DNA of 64,000 nt from Butyricimonas faecalis (GCF_003991565.1 NZ_CP032819.1:4526001-4590000), one strand, 5' to 3'. Positions 44,390 to 53,561 are shown, counted from the stretch's first letter. The notes: generated from the letters alone by a model not told the origin. Numbers and translations are program-made.

Positions 44390-44397
44390 CAAAGGTA
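44390..44397 (-). promoter_or_regulatory. -7 box of the leftward head operon
   Basis: CAAAGGTA on the plus strand, i.e. TACCTTTG on the minus strand, 21 nt upstream of the small-terminase start. The expected -33 position has TTTC-like sequence only. The interval 44370-44541 must also hold the promoter of the rightward late operon, which I cannot place confidently. Confidence 0.5.
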
Positions 44398-44541
44398 AAG
44401 CCTTGCGGTGAGTGAAAATAATTGGTTTGTAATGGTTTACGTTTAAACTGAAATGGCTGCGGTTTAAGTTGAAACGGTTACAGGCCGATTTGTACAGCCC
44501 GTTTTTTACCCTGAATTTTGTCACAAAATCAAACGAGCGAA

Positions 44542-45528
44542 ATGGGCAAATTAACCTTTGTATTACATGATGAGTCGGTGAACACCTACGGTTTTAGGAT
44601 GCTCACCAGCGGAGCCAATTTGGAGGAGTTTAAAAAGAATCCCGTGATGCTTCTGAATCACGATGATTACTCCCTGCCGATTGGCCGGTGGGAAAATATA
44701 CGTGTTGAGGGAGGTAAGATTTTAGCCGATGCCGTGTTCGATGAGGGAGATGCCCGTGCCGCAGAGGTAAAGCGTAAAGTTGAGAATGACTTTATCCGTA
44801 TGGCCTCTATCGGTGCGTGGCCTCCGGAGGAGAAAAGCGATGCCTATGACCTGATGCTCCCCGGACAAACACTCCCTACCGTTACGAGATGGACGGTTCG
44901 GGAGGGCAGTGTCGTTACAATCGGAGCCAATCACAATGCGCTGGTATTCTATGACAGAGAGAGCAAACAGATTATCGACCTGAATGATAAGGGTAATCTT
45001 ATCCGGTTGATAGATCACAGTAATAACCCCAAAAAACAATTAAAAATGAGCGTACTTACAGGAGTATTGAAGCTGCAGGACTCTGCAAGCGAGGCGGAAA
45101 TCGTAACCGCCATTCAGGGAATCATAGCCAATGCCGACCGTTTGGAAAAAGAGAACAAGACGTTGGCTGCCGCAATGGATAAAATGAACAAGGACAAAAA
45201 GGAATCTCAAAAGCAGGAGGCGATTACCCTGACTGATGCGGCCATCAAGGACGGACGTTATGATGCGAAAGGCCGTGATAACCTGCTGAACCTTTTCGAT
45301 AAGGATTTCGAGGGAACAAAGGCTATGCTGGCCGCTATCCCATGCCGGGCGACGGTAACCGGTCAGATCAACACGAATAAAGGAGCCGGTGTGACGCTTG
45401 GTGATTGGAAAGAAAAGTCATGGGATGAGTTGGATAAGGCCGGAAAGCTCGTTGAGCTGAAAGATGCCGCCCCGGACTTGTATAAGTCCAAGTTTAAGGA
45501 GCGTTTCGGCATCGAACCGAATCTGTAA
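44542..45528 (+). CDS. Prohead protease/scaffold (Mu gpI-like)
   Basis: 328 residues from ATG 44542; the frame opens 24 nt earlier at a TTG. The N-terminal ~160 residues form a prohead protease domain (MLLNHDDYSLPIGRW supplies the His region, FIRMASIGAWPPEE the Ser region). A scaffold part follows with a helical region (ADRLEKENKTLAAAMDKMNK). It processes and shapes the capsid. Confidence 0.78.
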   Translation: MGKLTFVLHDESVNTYGFRMLTSGANLEEFKKNPVMLLNHDDYSLPIGRWENIRVEGGKILADAVFDEGDARAAEVKRKVENDFIRMASIGAWPPEEKSDAYDLMLPGQTLPTVTRWTVREGSVVTIGANHNALVFYDRESKQIIDLNDKGNLIRLIDHSNNPKKQLKMSVLTGVLKLQDSASEAEIVTAIQGIIANADRLEKENKTLAAAMDKMNKDKKESQKQEAITLTDAAIKDGRYDAKGRDNLLNLFDKDFEGTKAMLAAIPCRATVTGQINTNKGAGVTLGDWKEKSWDELDKAGKLVELKDAAPDLYKSKFKERFGIEPNL

Positions 45529-45555
45529 TTATTAACCAGTAAAACAAGAATAGAA

Positions 45556-46467
45556 ATGGCAATTCAGAAAGAAATTTGGATGGCGGCTATCGTGGAGGGT
45601 TTGTTTGCCTCCAATAGCTTCCTGAGCAAGGCGTTCAACGCCGATGAGTACGTGAACAACGGAAAAATTGTTCACATTCCGAATGCCGGTGCAGCATCCG
45701 GAACCAAGAAAAACCGAACCGAACTTCCCGCTAAGGTAACCAAAAGAACGGATATCGATGTGACGTTCCCGCTGGATGAATACACCACTGATCCGGTACT
45801 TATCCCTAACGCCGACACGGTGGAACTCAGCTATGACAAACGGGAGTCCGTCCTGCGTCAGGATAAACTCAAACTGCAGGATGATGTGGCACTCGATTTC
45901 GTTTTCAACTGGAGTCCTGCTGCCGCACAGTGCATTGAAACCACCGGTACGGAGATCGATGCCTACACGGATAAGGCTACCGGCAAACGTAAAGGTATCT
46001 GCAAGGCAGACGTGTTGGGCTTGATGACCAAGTTCAATAATGATGATATCCCGCAGGAGGGGCGTTATTTGCTGCTGGATGCGCAGATGTACTCCCAGCT
46101 GTTGAACAGCCTGACGGAGAACGAGAACACGGCGTTCCTCGCTTCTGCTGATGCGCAGAACGGTATCCTCGGTAAGCTGTTCAGCTTTAATATCATGATG
46201 CGCAGCAGGGTTGCCCTTTATACTGCGGACAAAGCTCCCAAAGCGTGGAGTGCCGCCGGTGCAGCCACCGACCTCGCCGCCGGGCTTGCATGGCACGAGC
46301 AAAGTGTCTGCCGTGCGCTGGGTGAGGTGAAAGCGTTCGAAAACGAGGGTGACGCAACCTATTACGGTGATATTTATTCATTCCTTGTACGTGCCGGTGG
46401 CCGTATCATGCGTGAAGATAAAAAGGGTGTAATCGCTTTAGTGCAGGGAACTCCTGTAGCAGGATAG
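45556..46467 (+). CDS. Major capsid protein
   Basis: 303 residues directly after the protease/scaffold gene. HIPNAGAASGTKKNR, then VTFPLDEYTTDPVLIPNADT and the C-terminal AWHEQSVCRALGEV region, are patterns of the Bacteroides phage capsid family with HK97-like fold. The assignment rests mainly on the pattern and gene order. Confidence 0.78.
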   Translation: MAIQKEIWMAAIVEGLFASNSFLSKAFNADEYVNNGKIVHIPNAGAASGTKKNRTELPAKVTKRTDIDVTFPLDEYTTDPVLIPNADTVELSYDKRESVLRQDKLKLQDDVALDFVFNWSPAAAQCIETTGTEIDAYTDKATGKRKGICKADVLGLMTKFNNDDIPQEGRYLLLDAQMYSQLLNSLTENENTAFLASADAQNGILGKLFSFNIMMRSRVALYTADKAPKAWSAAGAATDLAAGLAWHEQSVCRALGEVKAFENEGDATYYGDIYSFLVRAGGRIMREDKKGVIALVQGTPVAG

Positions 46468-46471
46468 AGTT

Positions 46472-46936
46472 ATGGCAGAATTGAAATATTTGGTAATCCA
46501 CTGTACCGCCACGCCTCAAGGCCGTAAGGTAACGGGTAACGATATCAGAGCATGGCACACGAACCCGATAAGCAAGGGTGGCCGTGGTTGGAAGCAGGTA
46601 GGATATACCGATATGTTTCACCTTGATGGAACGGTGGAGCGATTGGCCCGGAACAACGAGGACGCACGGGTGGATCCGTGGGAGATTACCAATGGGGCAA
46701 AAGGGTACAATTCCATTTCCCGGCACATTGTGTACGTTGGCGGTGTGGCCGCTGACGGGAAGACTCCCGAGGACACCCGTACTCCCGGCCAGCTGAAAGC
46801 GTTGGAGGATTACGTGAAAGACTTCCACCGCCGTTTCCCACGGGTGAGAATCATCGGTCATAACGAGATTGCGACCAAGGCGTGCCCGTCATTCGACGTT
46901 CAGGCATGGCTCAGGAAAATAGGCATTAACCAATAA
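46472..46936 (+). CDS. Endolysin, N-acetylmuramoyl-L-alanine amidase (T7-lysozyme-like)
   Basis: 154 residues, Amidase_2 fold, no signal peptide. Zinc ligands H10 (VIHCTA), H130 (GHNEIATKACPSF) and C138 are present, with catalytic K136 and Y45 in GYTDMFHL. It cuts the amide bond between muramic acid and L-alanine and needs a holin or spanin-type helper to reach the wall. Confidence 0.88.
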   Translation: MAELKYLVIHCTATPQGRKVTGNDIRAWHTNPISKGGRGWKQVGYTDMFHLDGTVERLARNNEDARVDPWEITNGAKGYNSISRHIVYVGGVAADGKTPEDTRTPGQLKALEDYVKDFHRRFPRVRIIGHNEIATKACPSFDVQAWLRKIGINQ

Positions 46937-46948
46937 CAAAGCAAAGAG

Positions 46949-47518
46949 ATGGACGGTCTGATGGATTTTTTAATGTTCGCCCTGCCGGGTGGTTTTATCG
47001 GTAGCATCTTCACGTGGTTTGTTGGCCGTAGAAAGCAGAACAATGATATGCTCTCCCAGCTTCAGGCGTCCATCAATATGCTCAGTAGTGAGAACCGGAA
47101 GATATTGGATGAGAATATCCAGCTCCGCAGGGAGAATGCCGACCTGAAAGCGAATCAGGAGGAGATGATCCAAAAGCTCTCCCGCCTGACCAAAGAGGTG
47201 GAGAGGTTAAGAAAAGTAATCAATAAACAAACAGGAAATGATGAGAAACCTAATCCGAGGGGCAACCCTCGCACTAATTATAGCCGTGTTCATCCTGACT
47301 GGGTGTGCCACGGCGAAGCTAACCAAGAACCGGCAGTCGCACACGCTGACGGAACAGACGAAAAGCGGAACTACCACCGGAGTAACCGGAGAGCAGTCAG
47401 ACGTGACGGCTCAGAGGACGGGGGAGCTACTGCAGGGACAGACGATAACCGCCCTGACACGGGAGGGGATCCCGGAATCGGAGGCGAAAGTGGATGTTCC
47501 GATACAGAACCTCCTTAA
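46949..47518 (+). CDS. Membrane-anchored coiled-coil lysis protein (holin or i-spanin-like)
   Basis: 189 residues. One N-terminal membrane helix (FLMFALPGGFIGSIFTWFVG, 7-26) is followed by a long coiled coil (about 35-95). The rest is hydrophilic and overlaps the next gene in another frame over 281 nt, which explains its odd Pro/Arg/Asp-rich composition. Location after the endolysin and the topology fit an Rz-type inner-membrane spanin or a holin. Functional label is inference. Confidence 0.6.
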   Translation: MDGLMDFLMFALPGGFIGSIFTWFVGRRKQNNDMLSQLQASINMLSSENRKILDENIQLRRENADLKANQEEMIQKLSRLTKEVERLRKVINKQTGNDEKPNPRGNPRTNYSRVHPDWVCHGEANQEPAVAHADGTDEKRNYHRSNRRAVRRDGSEDGGATAGTDDNRPDTGGDPGIGGESGCSDTEPP

Positions 47519-47885
47519 CTTGCCGGACGGTGCTGGCTACACGGCCAAAGACGGTCAGGCATCGGTAAGCGTGCAAAGGCATGGCGATAACATCACGGTT
47601 ACCGGCAAATGTGACTCTATCGCCCGGCAATGCCTTTTCTACGAGCGTGAGGTGTTCCGACAGCGTAGCGAGGTGGATAGCTTGAAGCGGGTTATTTCCC
47701 GGATGGAGCAGACAGCCAGCCAGAGTGATGAATTCTATAATGAGGACAGCGATGCCGTTCAAAACATTAAGGAAAAGCCTCCTGCTACATGGTATAAATG
47801 GTTATTGGTGGGTTTCGTGGCCAGTCTATTGCTTACTTCCCCGCTAAAGAAGCTAAAGAATAGAGTATTAACTTTTATAAAATAA
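47238..47885 (+). CDS. Lipoprotein with C-terminal membrane helix (u-spanin-like)
   Basis: 215 residues. Good ribosome site (AGGAAATGATG). Signal peptide with lipobox ILTGCATAK (Cys23), a periplasmic middle with a helix (YEREVFRQRSEVDSLKRV), and a C-terminal membrane helix (WYKWLLVGFVASLLL, about 190-204). A lipid-anchored N-terminus plus an inner-membrane C-terminus is the definition of a unimolecular spanin, which fuses the two membranes at lysis. It begins inside the previous gene in a different frame, as Rz1 does within Rz. Confidence 0.62.
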   Translation: MMRNLIRGATLALIIAVFILTGCATAKLTKNRQSHTLTEQTKSGTTTGVTGEQSDVTAQRTGELLQGQTITALTREGIPESEAKVDVPIQNLLNLPDGAGYTAKDGQASVSVQRHGDNITVTGKCDSIARQCLFYEREVFRQRSEVDSLKRVISRMEQTASQSDEFYNEDSDAVQNIKEKPPATWYKWLLVGFVASLLLTSPLKKLKNRVLTFIK

Positions 47886-47891
47886 AGAACA

Positions 47892-48629
47892 ATGTCAAAA
47901 GTTTATGTGAATGACGGATATATGATGCTCCTTGATGCGATCTATTTCGATGGAAAGAAAATCGGCAATGTTTCAGAGGATGGCATCGATTGGGGTGGTG
48001 ATGCGGCTGAGTATATCAAGCTCTTTGCCGCACAGGTACGCAATGCCCCGGTAAAGAAAATCAAGAAAAAGGATGCCACCAACCTGTTAAAGTTCACCCT
48101 GATAGAACTTGTTCCCCAAAACTGTAAGGACGTGATGGGCGGTGAGGTGAACGGTACGAAATGGGAAGCTCCCTCGGAGTCCGTCTCGTTGGAGGGTTCG
48201 CTTAAGATCCTTTGTGGAACCGGTCAGACCGTGGAGGTGAAACGCATGACGCTGGACGGTGCAGTCCGTGGCAAGATTGGCGGTGATGATCCGCTGGGTA
48301 TCGAGTGTGAGATGGAGATGATGAAACCGCTGGACGGTAGCTCTCCTTTCAGTTTTGATGATACGGCTCCGTTTATCTCCGTAACGCCCACCTCTTTGTC
48401 ATTCGTCAAAGGTGGAGAGAAAAAGACGGTGGATATCGAAGCCTCCGGAGCGTTCTCGGTTGGAAAGGTTCCCGCCGGTTTCAGTCTTGAGGTTGTAAAC
48501 GGCAGGATCACCATCACGGCGGATGCCAATACCGGAGCTGTAAGGAACGGAACGGTAGAGTTTACCCTTGCAGCTGATAATACCCAAAAAGCCACTCTCA
48601 CGTTGAGTCAGGCAGCCGGAAATGCGTAA
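47892..48629 (+). CDS. Major tail protein with C-terminal BACON-like domain
   Basis: 245 residues. The N-terminal ~150 are a tail-tube-like beta structure. From ~155 the sequence FISVTPTSLSFVKGGEKKTV, then FSVGKVPAGFSL and NGTVEFTLA, reads as a BACON-type immunoglobulin-like domain, frequent in gut Bacteroidales proteins and phages and suspected to bind glycans. Such domains would decorate the tail surface. Confidence 0.7.
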   Translation: MSKVYVNDGYMMLLDAIYFDGKKIGNVSEDGIDWGGDAAEYIKLFAAQVRNAPVKKIKKKDATNLLKFTLIELVPQNCKDVMGGEVNGTKWEAPSESVSLEGSLKILCGTGQTVEVKRMTLDGAVRGKIGGDDPLGIECEMEMMKPLDGSSPFSFDDTAPFISVTPTSLSFVKGGEKKTVDIEASGAFSVGKVPAGFSLEVVNGRITITADANTGAVRNGTVEFTLAADNTQKATLTLSQAAGNA

Positions 48630-48632
48630 CCC

Positions 48633-49112
48633 ATGAGAAAGAACGTGGAAATAGAGGCAGCGGAGGCTCTGCTTGACGTGGGGGTTTCCCTGCCTTTTTT
48701 GCAGTTTAAGATGCCATTCAGAAAGAAACCGGTATCGATCAGGGTAACCATGAAACGTCCCTGCTTGGGGAGTCAGATCCGGATCGCAAGGCTATACCTG
48801 CAGTTGGGTATCACATACGAGGAGATGGAGCAGTTCAACAAGCATGAGGAGATGGCGTTCCTTGCCATTCATGGCAAACGTGTTTCCAAGATGGTATCCC
48901 TGACCATCTGCCGTGGGGCGGTTTCCGGTCTATTGTTTTCCGGTATTGTCGCATGGCTCTTGAGATGGTTTGTTCCTGACAAGTACCTGCAGGGTGCTAA
49001 CCAGCGTTTTGTCACTTTGCTTGGTACAAAGTCTTTTATGCGTATTATCGAATCGGTTCAGATATCCAATCCACTGAAACCGAGAGAGAGCCAAAAAAGA
49101 AAGGGGAGTTAA
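48633..49112 (+). CDS. Tail assembly chaperone (G-like)
   Basis: 159 residues between the tail-tube and tape-measure genes, the normal place for the tail assembly chaperone. It has a hydrophobic segment (VSGLLFSGIVAWLLRWFV, about 91-108) and a basic end. The last codons run through an A6 tract, where a -1 slip gives the extension described next. Confidence 0.6.
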   Translation: MRKNVEIEAAEALLDVGVSLPFLQFKMPFRKKPVSIRVTMKRPCLGSQIRIARLYLQLGITYEEMEQFNKHEEMAFLAIHGKRVSKMVSLTICRGAVSGLLFSGIVAWLLRWFVPDKYLQGANQRFVTLLGTKSFMRIIESVQISNPLKPRESQKRKGS

Positions 49113-49351
49113 GAACGAAATATGTCGGATCCCATAGCCCCTTTGGTATAGTGTGGCAGATAGCTGCGGCCACCGGCTGGAGTGTAAAATACATTCTTTG
49201 GGGTGTCAATTACCAAACCCTCCGGATGATGCTTGCCGATGCGCCACATTACGAGAAAGAGAATGATAACAACCGAACCGGAAGCAAAGGCGGTAAAGGG
49301 AAACCTAAAAGCCTTTCCGGATTTTTCCAATCACGATTGAAAGAACAATGA
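49093..49351 (+). CDS. -1 frameshift extension of the tail assembly chaperone (T-like)
   Basis: From the A6G tract (49093-49099) the -1 frame is open without a stop and reads PKKKGELRTKYVGS, then GIVWQIAAATGWSVKYILWG and VNYQTLRMMLADAP, ending over the tape-measure start. A hydrophobic helical ending fits the T part of G-GT proteins. The zero-frame phase is CAA AAA AGA, not the ideal A AAA AAG. There is no convincing independent start (only GTG 49151). Long-tailed phages widely use this trick here. Confidence 0.58.
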
Positions 49352-52300
49352 AACCCGTTGAGATAGAATTCATAATGAGAGACAAGCTCTCTCCCGGCAT
49401 TGACAAGGCGGGCAAGTCCGCCGAAACGCTGGGAGATAAGGCCGAGCAGGTGTCTAAAAACATCACAGACCGTATTGCCGCCCAAAAAGAGCAGATCAAG
49501 TATGTTGAATCCTGTCTCAAGGATTTAAAGAAGCAGTACGACAACCTCGCACCCGGAAAGGCGCAGCTGGAGATGCGTGCGGAGATAGATGCCTGTACCA
49601 AAGCCCTGCAGGAGGACAAGAACATACTCTCCTCCCTTGAAGCGGAGCATGACAAGGCAGCCGTTTCCACCAAACGTCTTTCGATGCAGCTCCGGGAGAT
49701 GCAGGATGCGATGGCTCGCCTGCGTTTGGAGGGCAAACAGAACACCAAAGAGTATGCGGATATGGCCGATAAAGCCGCCGTATTAGCCGATACGATCGGT
49801 GACCTGCGTACCCAAACGAATATTCTCGCCAATGATGATGCAGCCTTGCAGGGAGTGATGAGCGGTGTGAATGGCTTGTCCGGTCTGTTCACGACCGCCA
49901 CCGGTGTCATGGGGATTTTCGCCTCGGAAAACGAGGATCTGATAAAGATACAAACCCGTGTGCAGAGCGTCATGGCCGTCACTATGGGGCTGCAGCAAGT
50001 CATGAATACCCTGAACAAGGACTCCGCTTTCCGGCTGGTCACCGTTGTCAAGATGAAAAAGCTGCTGACGGCGGCCAATACAAAGTTGGCCGTGTCATTG
50101 GGCATCTCCAATGCGGCTGCCACCGCTTTGATGGCCACCCTTACGCTGGGGCTTTCCGCCGTTATAACGGGGCTTATCGTGCTTTGGGATAAATACAGCG
50201 ATGCTCAGGAGGCAGCGGCGGAAAAGGCCAAAGAACGGGTTAAAATAGAAAGTGACGGGCGTTCCCAAATGATCAAAACCCGCTTTGAGATAGAGAATAC
50301 CACGAAAAGCCTGAAAGACTTTACCGGTAGCAAGGAGCAGGAAAAGGCCAAAGTTGAGGAGTTGAACCGGAAATACGGCGAGAGCTTCGGATATTACAAT
50401 ACCGTTGCCGAGTGGTATGATGTGCTGATCCAAAAGAGTGATGACTATATCCAAATGCTTTTCCTGCAGGCGAAAGCCCAAAGTCTTGTTAACAAGGCCG
50501 TGGAAGCGGACGAAACGGTGAACGAGGTAAAAGCCACTCCTGAATCCGATGTCGAGGGTTCGATGGGCTGGTTCTCTAAAATGGGGCTTTATATGGCTCA
50601 AAGCGAGTCTTACGGTCAGATTGACGCTCAGGCGTTGATAGAGAAACATAATAAGGAGGCCAAGGATGCAGCCGTAAAAGCCGCCGAGGAGCAGCGGGAC
50701 GCTTATTTGGAGGAAGCAAAGAAGCTGCAGGAGGAATATGCCGAGCTGGGAAAGAAATCCGGTATCGGCGGGTTCGTGGCTCCTGAGAACAACAAGGATA
50801 AAGCGAAACCGGCCAACAACCTTGCCGAGTTAGAACTGAAAGCCCGTCAAAAGATAGAGGATCAGCGTATCGCCATCCTGAAAGAGGGATATGACAAGGA
50901 GCGTGAGGAGGCATCGTTGAACTTTGAGCGGGAGAAAGAGCGTATCAACCGTGAGGAGCAACAGCGCATTGAACTTTATAACAAGCTGAAAGCCGCCGGG
51001 GAAAAAGTTACTCCTGAGCAGCTTGCCAATATCTCGGCACAGGCCGCAACCCAGCGTATACAGGCTGCACAGATATATGATGCCACCGTTGCAGAGATTG
51101 ACGGTAAGGAGAAAAAGGATAACGAGGAGAAAAAGAAGAAACAGCAGGAAACCCTGCAGGAACTTCTGACTAAATATCGTGACTATGAGGCACAGCGTGC
51201 GGCTATAAAGAAACAAGGTGATAATGATATCGCTAAATTGGAGGCGGAGCGGACTGAGGCAAACTCGGCGGAGATTGACCGGGCGATAGCCGTCGCAAGA
51301 GAAAAGGTAAAACAAGGCATCCAATCAGTGAATGATGCGGAGGCTGACAGTATCTCAAAGGACAATGATTTCTTTAAAAAGCTCTTTGGGGATTATTCTT
51401 CCATGTCTTTCGACTCACTGCAGAAACTTATCTCACAGGCGAAGCAGTTGCGTGCATATTTATCCGGCAAGGGAGATGCGAAAGGTATCACGTTCATCTC
51501 TCCGGATCAACTGAAAAACATAGAGAAAAGTCCGGCAGAACTTGAAAAGCTGAAAAAAGCCCTTGATAAACTGCTCGATACCGGCAAGGGAGGCAATAAT
51601 AAGTGGGAGAACATCTTCAAGACATTTGAGAAAGGCTTTGCCGAACTCAAAGGTGCGAAAGGAGCCAAAGAGGTGTCCGGCGCAATCGGTACGATCAGCG
51701 GGGCTGCGTCCGAGGCGGCTGGTGAACTTGCCAATATGTTTGACCAGATGGGTAACACCGAGGTTGCCGATGCCCTGAACGGTATGCAGCAGGTGATGGG
51801 GGCGGTTTCCAATATCGGACAAGGTTTCGCCAAGGGTGGCTTGATCGGTGGCATCGGTGCGGCTATCGGTGAGGCCGCAAATTTCCTGACCTCGGCCTTT
51901 GCTGCGGAAGCCCGCCACAAGGAGGCTCTAAAAGAGATTGAAAAGGCTAAGCTCGATTTCCAGCGGCAATACAACCTCTTACTGCTGGAGCAGAACCTTT
52001 TGCTCGAAAAGGCGGAGAATATATTCGGGGAGCGTCAGGTAGCAAAGGCCGCCAATGCGATAGAGGTCTATCGTGATGCCCTCTCGCAATTCAAGGAAGA
52101 ACTGGCCGGTGACGCTCCCACCATGAACTGGATAGAGCGCATGACGGGTGATTTTGCCGGAACCTACCGCAAACGGCTGGAGAACTATCAGAAAGGTTTT
52201 GGCGGGTTGAACGATGCGCAGATCGTTACGGGACATAAAAAAACGGGATTGTTCGGCTGGGGAAAAGGAAAGGATGTTTATAGCGGGATCCTTGATGTTT

Positions 52301-53073
52301 ACCCTGAACTGATAAAGGCCAACGGCGAGCTGGATACGGAGATGCTCCAAGTCATTCTCGATACCCGTAAGATGAGCGATGAAACCCGGAACTATCTTGA
52401 GAACCTGATCGACCTGAAAGATGCGATGGACGAGGCGGAACAGGCTTTGGAGGATTATCTGCAGGAAACGTTCGGGAGCCTCGGTCAGGGAATGCTCGAC
52501 TCTATCACTTCCGCCATCAAGGGAAGCGGCACGGCATTGGAAAATTTTGCGGATCAGGCCGCTTCCGTGCTGGAGAACCTCGGAGAGCAGATCGCATATT
52601 CCCTGTTCTTTGCCGATAAGTTCGATGACCTGCAGAAAAAGTTAAAGGCGGTATATGGAAGCGGTAAAAGTGAGGAACAGATTGCGGGTGATGCCATGCA
52701 CCTGATCGATAGCTTTTATGACAATATCGGGAATAACGTTGATGCGGCTCAATCGTGGATGGAAGCGTGGAAAGACAAGGCCGCCGCTATGGGGTATGAT
52801 CTTTGGAAAAACGATGAGGAAAAGACTACCACCCAAAGCGGGCGTGCCGGTGCTTTCCAAACCCTCACACAGGATCAGGGTACAAAGCTGGAGGGATTGA
52901 TGACCTCCCTGCAGATGCACGATGCCTCCATCGATGAGAACGTGGAGAATATATCAGAGGGCATAGGCGGAGCATTGGAAACGATCGATAAGATAAAGAC
53001 GAACACCGATGCCTTGCCAAAGATATACGATGAGATAAGGGATATCAAACAAAACGGTTTAAAGATGAAATGA
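49348..53073 (+). CDS. Tape measure protein
   Basis: 1241 residues, the second longest phage gene. Long coiled coils (about 45-145 and 480-680), a hydrophobic region around 245-275 (ALMATLTLGLSAVITGLIVL), and a glycine-rich hydrophobic stretch (about 795-850). It sets tail length and is probably ejected ahead of DNA. The start overlaps the chaperone extension stop (ATGA). At about 3 residues per 4.5 angstrom it implies a long tail, unusual next to Mu, which is consistent with a siphovirus-type tail. Confidence 0.88.
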   Translation: MKPVEIEFIMRDKLSPGIDKAGKSAETLGDKAEQVSKNITDRIAAQKEQIKYVESCLKDLKKQYDNLAPGKAQLEMRAEIDACTKALQEDKNILSSLEAEHDKAAVSTKRLSMQLREMQDAMARLRLEGKQNTKEYADMADKAAVLADTIGDLRTQTNILANDDAALQGVMSGVNGLSGLFTTATGVMGIFASENEDLIKIQTRVQSVMAVTMGLQQVMNTLNKDSAFRLVTVVKMKKLLTAANTKLAVSLGISNAAATALMATLTLGLSAVITGLIVLWDKYSDAQEAAAEKAKERVKIESDGRSQMIKTRFEIENTTKSLKDFTGSKEQEKAKVEELNRKYGESFGYYNTVAEWYDVLIQKSDDYIQMLFLQAKAQSLVNKAVEADETVNEVKATPESDVEGSMGWFSKMGLYMAQSESYGQIDAQALIEKHNKEAKDAAVKAAEEQRDAYLEEAKKLQEEYAELGKKSGIGGFVAPENNKDKAKPANNLAELELKARQKIEDQRIAILKEGYDKEREEASLNFEREKERINREEQQRIELYNKLKAAGEKVTPEQLANISAQAATQRIQAAQIYDATVAEIDGKEKKDNEEKKKKQQETLQELLTKYRDYEAQRAAIKKQGDNDIAKLEAERTEANSAEIDRAIAVAREKVKQGIQSVNDAEADSISKDNDFFKKLFGDYSSMSFDSLQKLISQAKQLRAYLSGKGDAKGITFISPDQLKNIEKSPAELEKLKKALDKLLDTGKGGNNKWENIFKTFEKGFAELKGAKGAKEVSGAIGTISGAASEAAGELANMFDQMGNTEVADALNGMQQVMGAVSNIGQGFAKGGLIGGIGAAIGEAANFLTSAFAAEARHKEALKEIEKAKLDFQRQYNLLLLEQNLLLEKAENIFGERQVAKAANAIEVYRDALSQFKEELAGDAPTMNWIERMTGDFAGTYRKRLENYQKGFGGLNDAQIVTGHKKTGLFGWGKGKDVYSGILDVYPELIKANGELDTEMLQVILDTRKMSDETRNYLENLIDLKDAMDEAEQALEDYLQETFGSLGQGMLDSITSAIKGSGTALENFADQAASVLENLGEQIAYSLFFADKFDDLQKKLKAVYGSGKSEEQIAGDAMHLIDSFYDNIGNNVDAAQSWMEAWKDKAAAMGYDLWKNDEEKTTTQSGRAGAFQTLTQDQGTKLEGLMTSLQMHDASIDENVENISEGIGGALETIDKIKTNTDALPKIYDEIRDIKQNGLKMK

Positions 53074-53531
53074 CAATGGATATTTTAAAAGGCTTGTTAC
53101 TGATAAACGGGGTTGATGTCTTTGTGGATTATGGGGCATTCCTCGCAGAGGAGAAAGCGGGTGATACCAAGAATTACTCCGCCCTGCTGAAACCGCCATC
53201 GGCAAAGCCGCACACGGCTGTGTCATTCCGGGAAAAAGACGGGGAGAAACTGCCTGATGCGCTTTTACCCGCATGGGAGGCTCGTGATGTCACCCTGCAA
53301 TTTGCGATCATAGCGGCAGACCGGGCGCAATTCCTGTCCCGTTATTCGTCATTCCTGAAATTTCTCAAGGCCGGTAATAAGGGATGGTTGACCATCAACC
53401 CACCGGAGCTTGGCAGGAGTTACCGGATGTATTACAAGGATTGCACGGATTACACCCAGCTGACCGATTTCGGGGGTGAGGTCATCGCAAAATTCAGCGT
53501 GAAATTTCGGGAACCGGTTCCCTCGTTATAG
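53070..53531 (+). CDS. Distal tail-type protein
   Basis: 153 residues right after the tape measure (4-nt overlap); ATG at 53070 and 53076. The beta-rich pattern, LQFAIIAADRAQFLSRYSSF and a final 'AKFSVKFREP', resembles distal tail proteins that connect tube and baseplate. Position supports it. Confidence 0.55.
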   Translation: MTMDILKGLLLINGVDVFVDYGAFLAEEKAGDTKNYSALLKPPSAKPHTAVSFREKDGEKLPDALLPAWEARDVTLQFAIIAADRAQFLSRYSSFLKFLKAGNKGWLTINPPELGRSYRMYYKDCTDYTQLTDFGGEVIAKFSVKFREPVPSL

Positions 53532-53561
53532 TATTCAAACATTATTCAAACAGCGTTCAAA

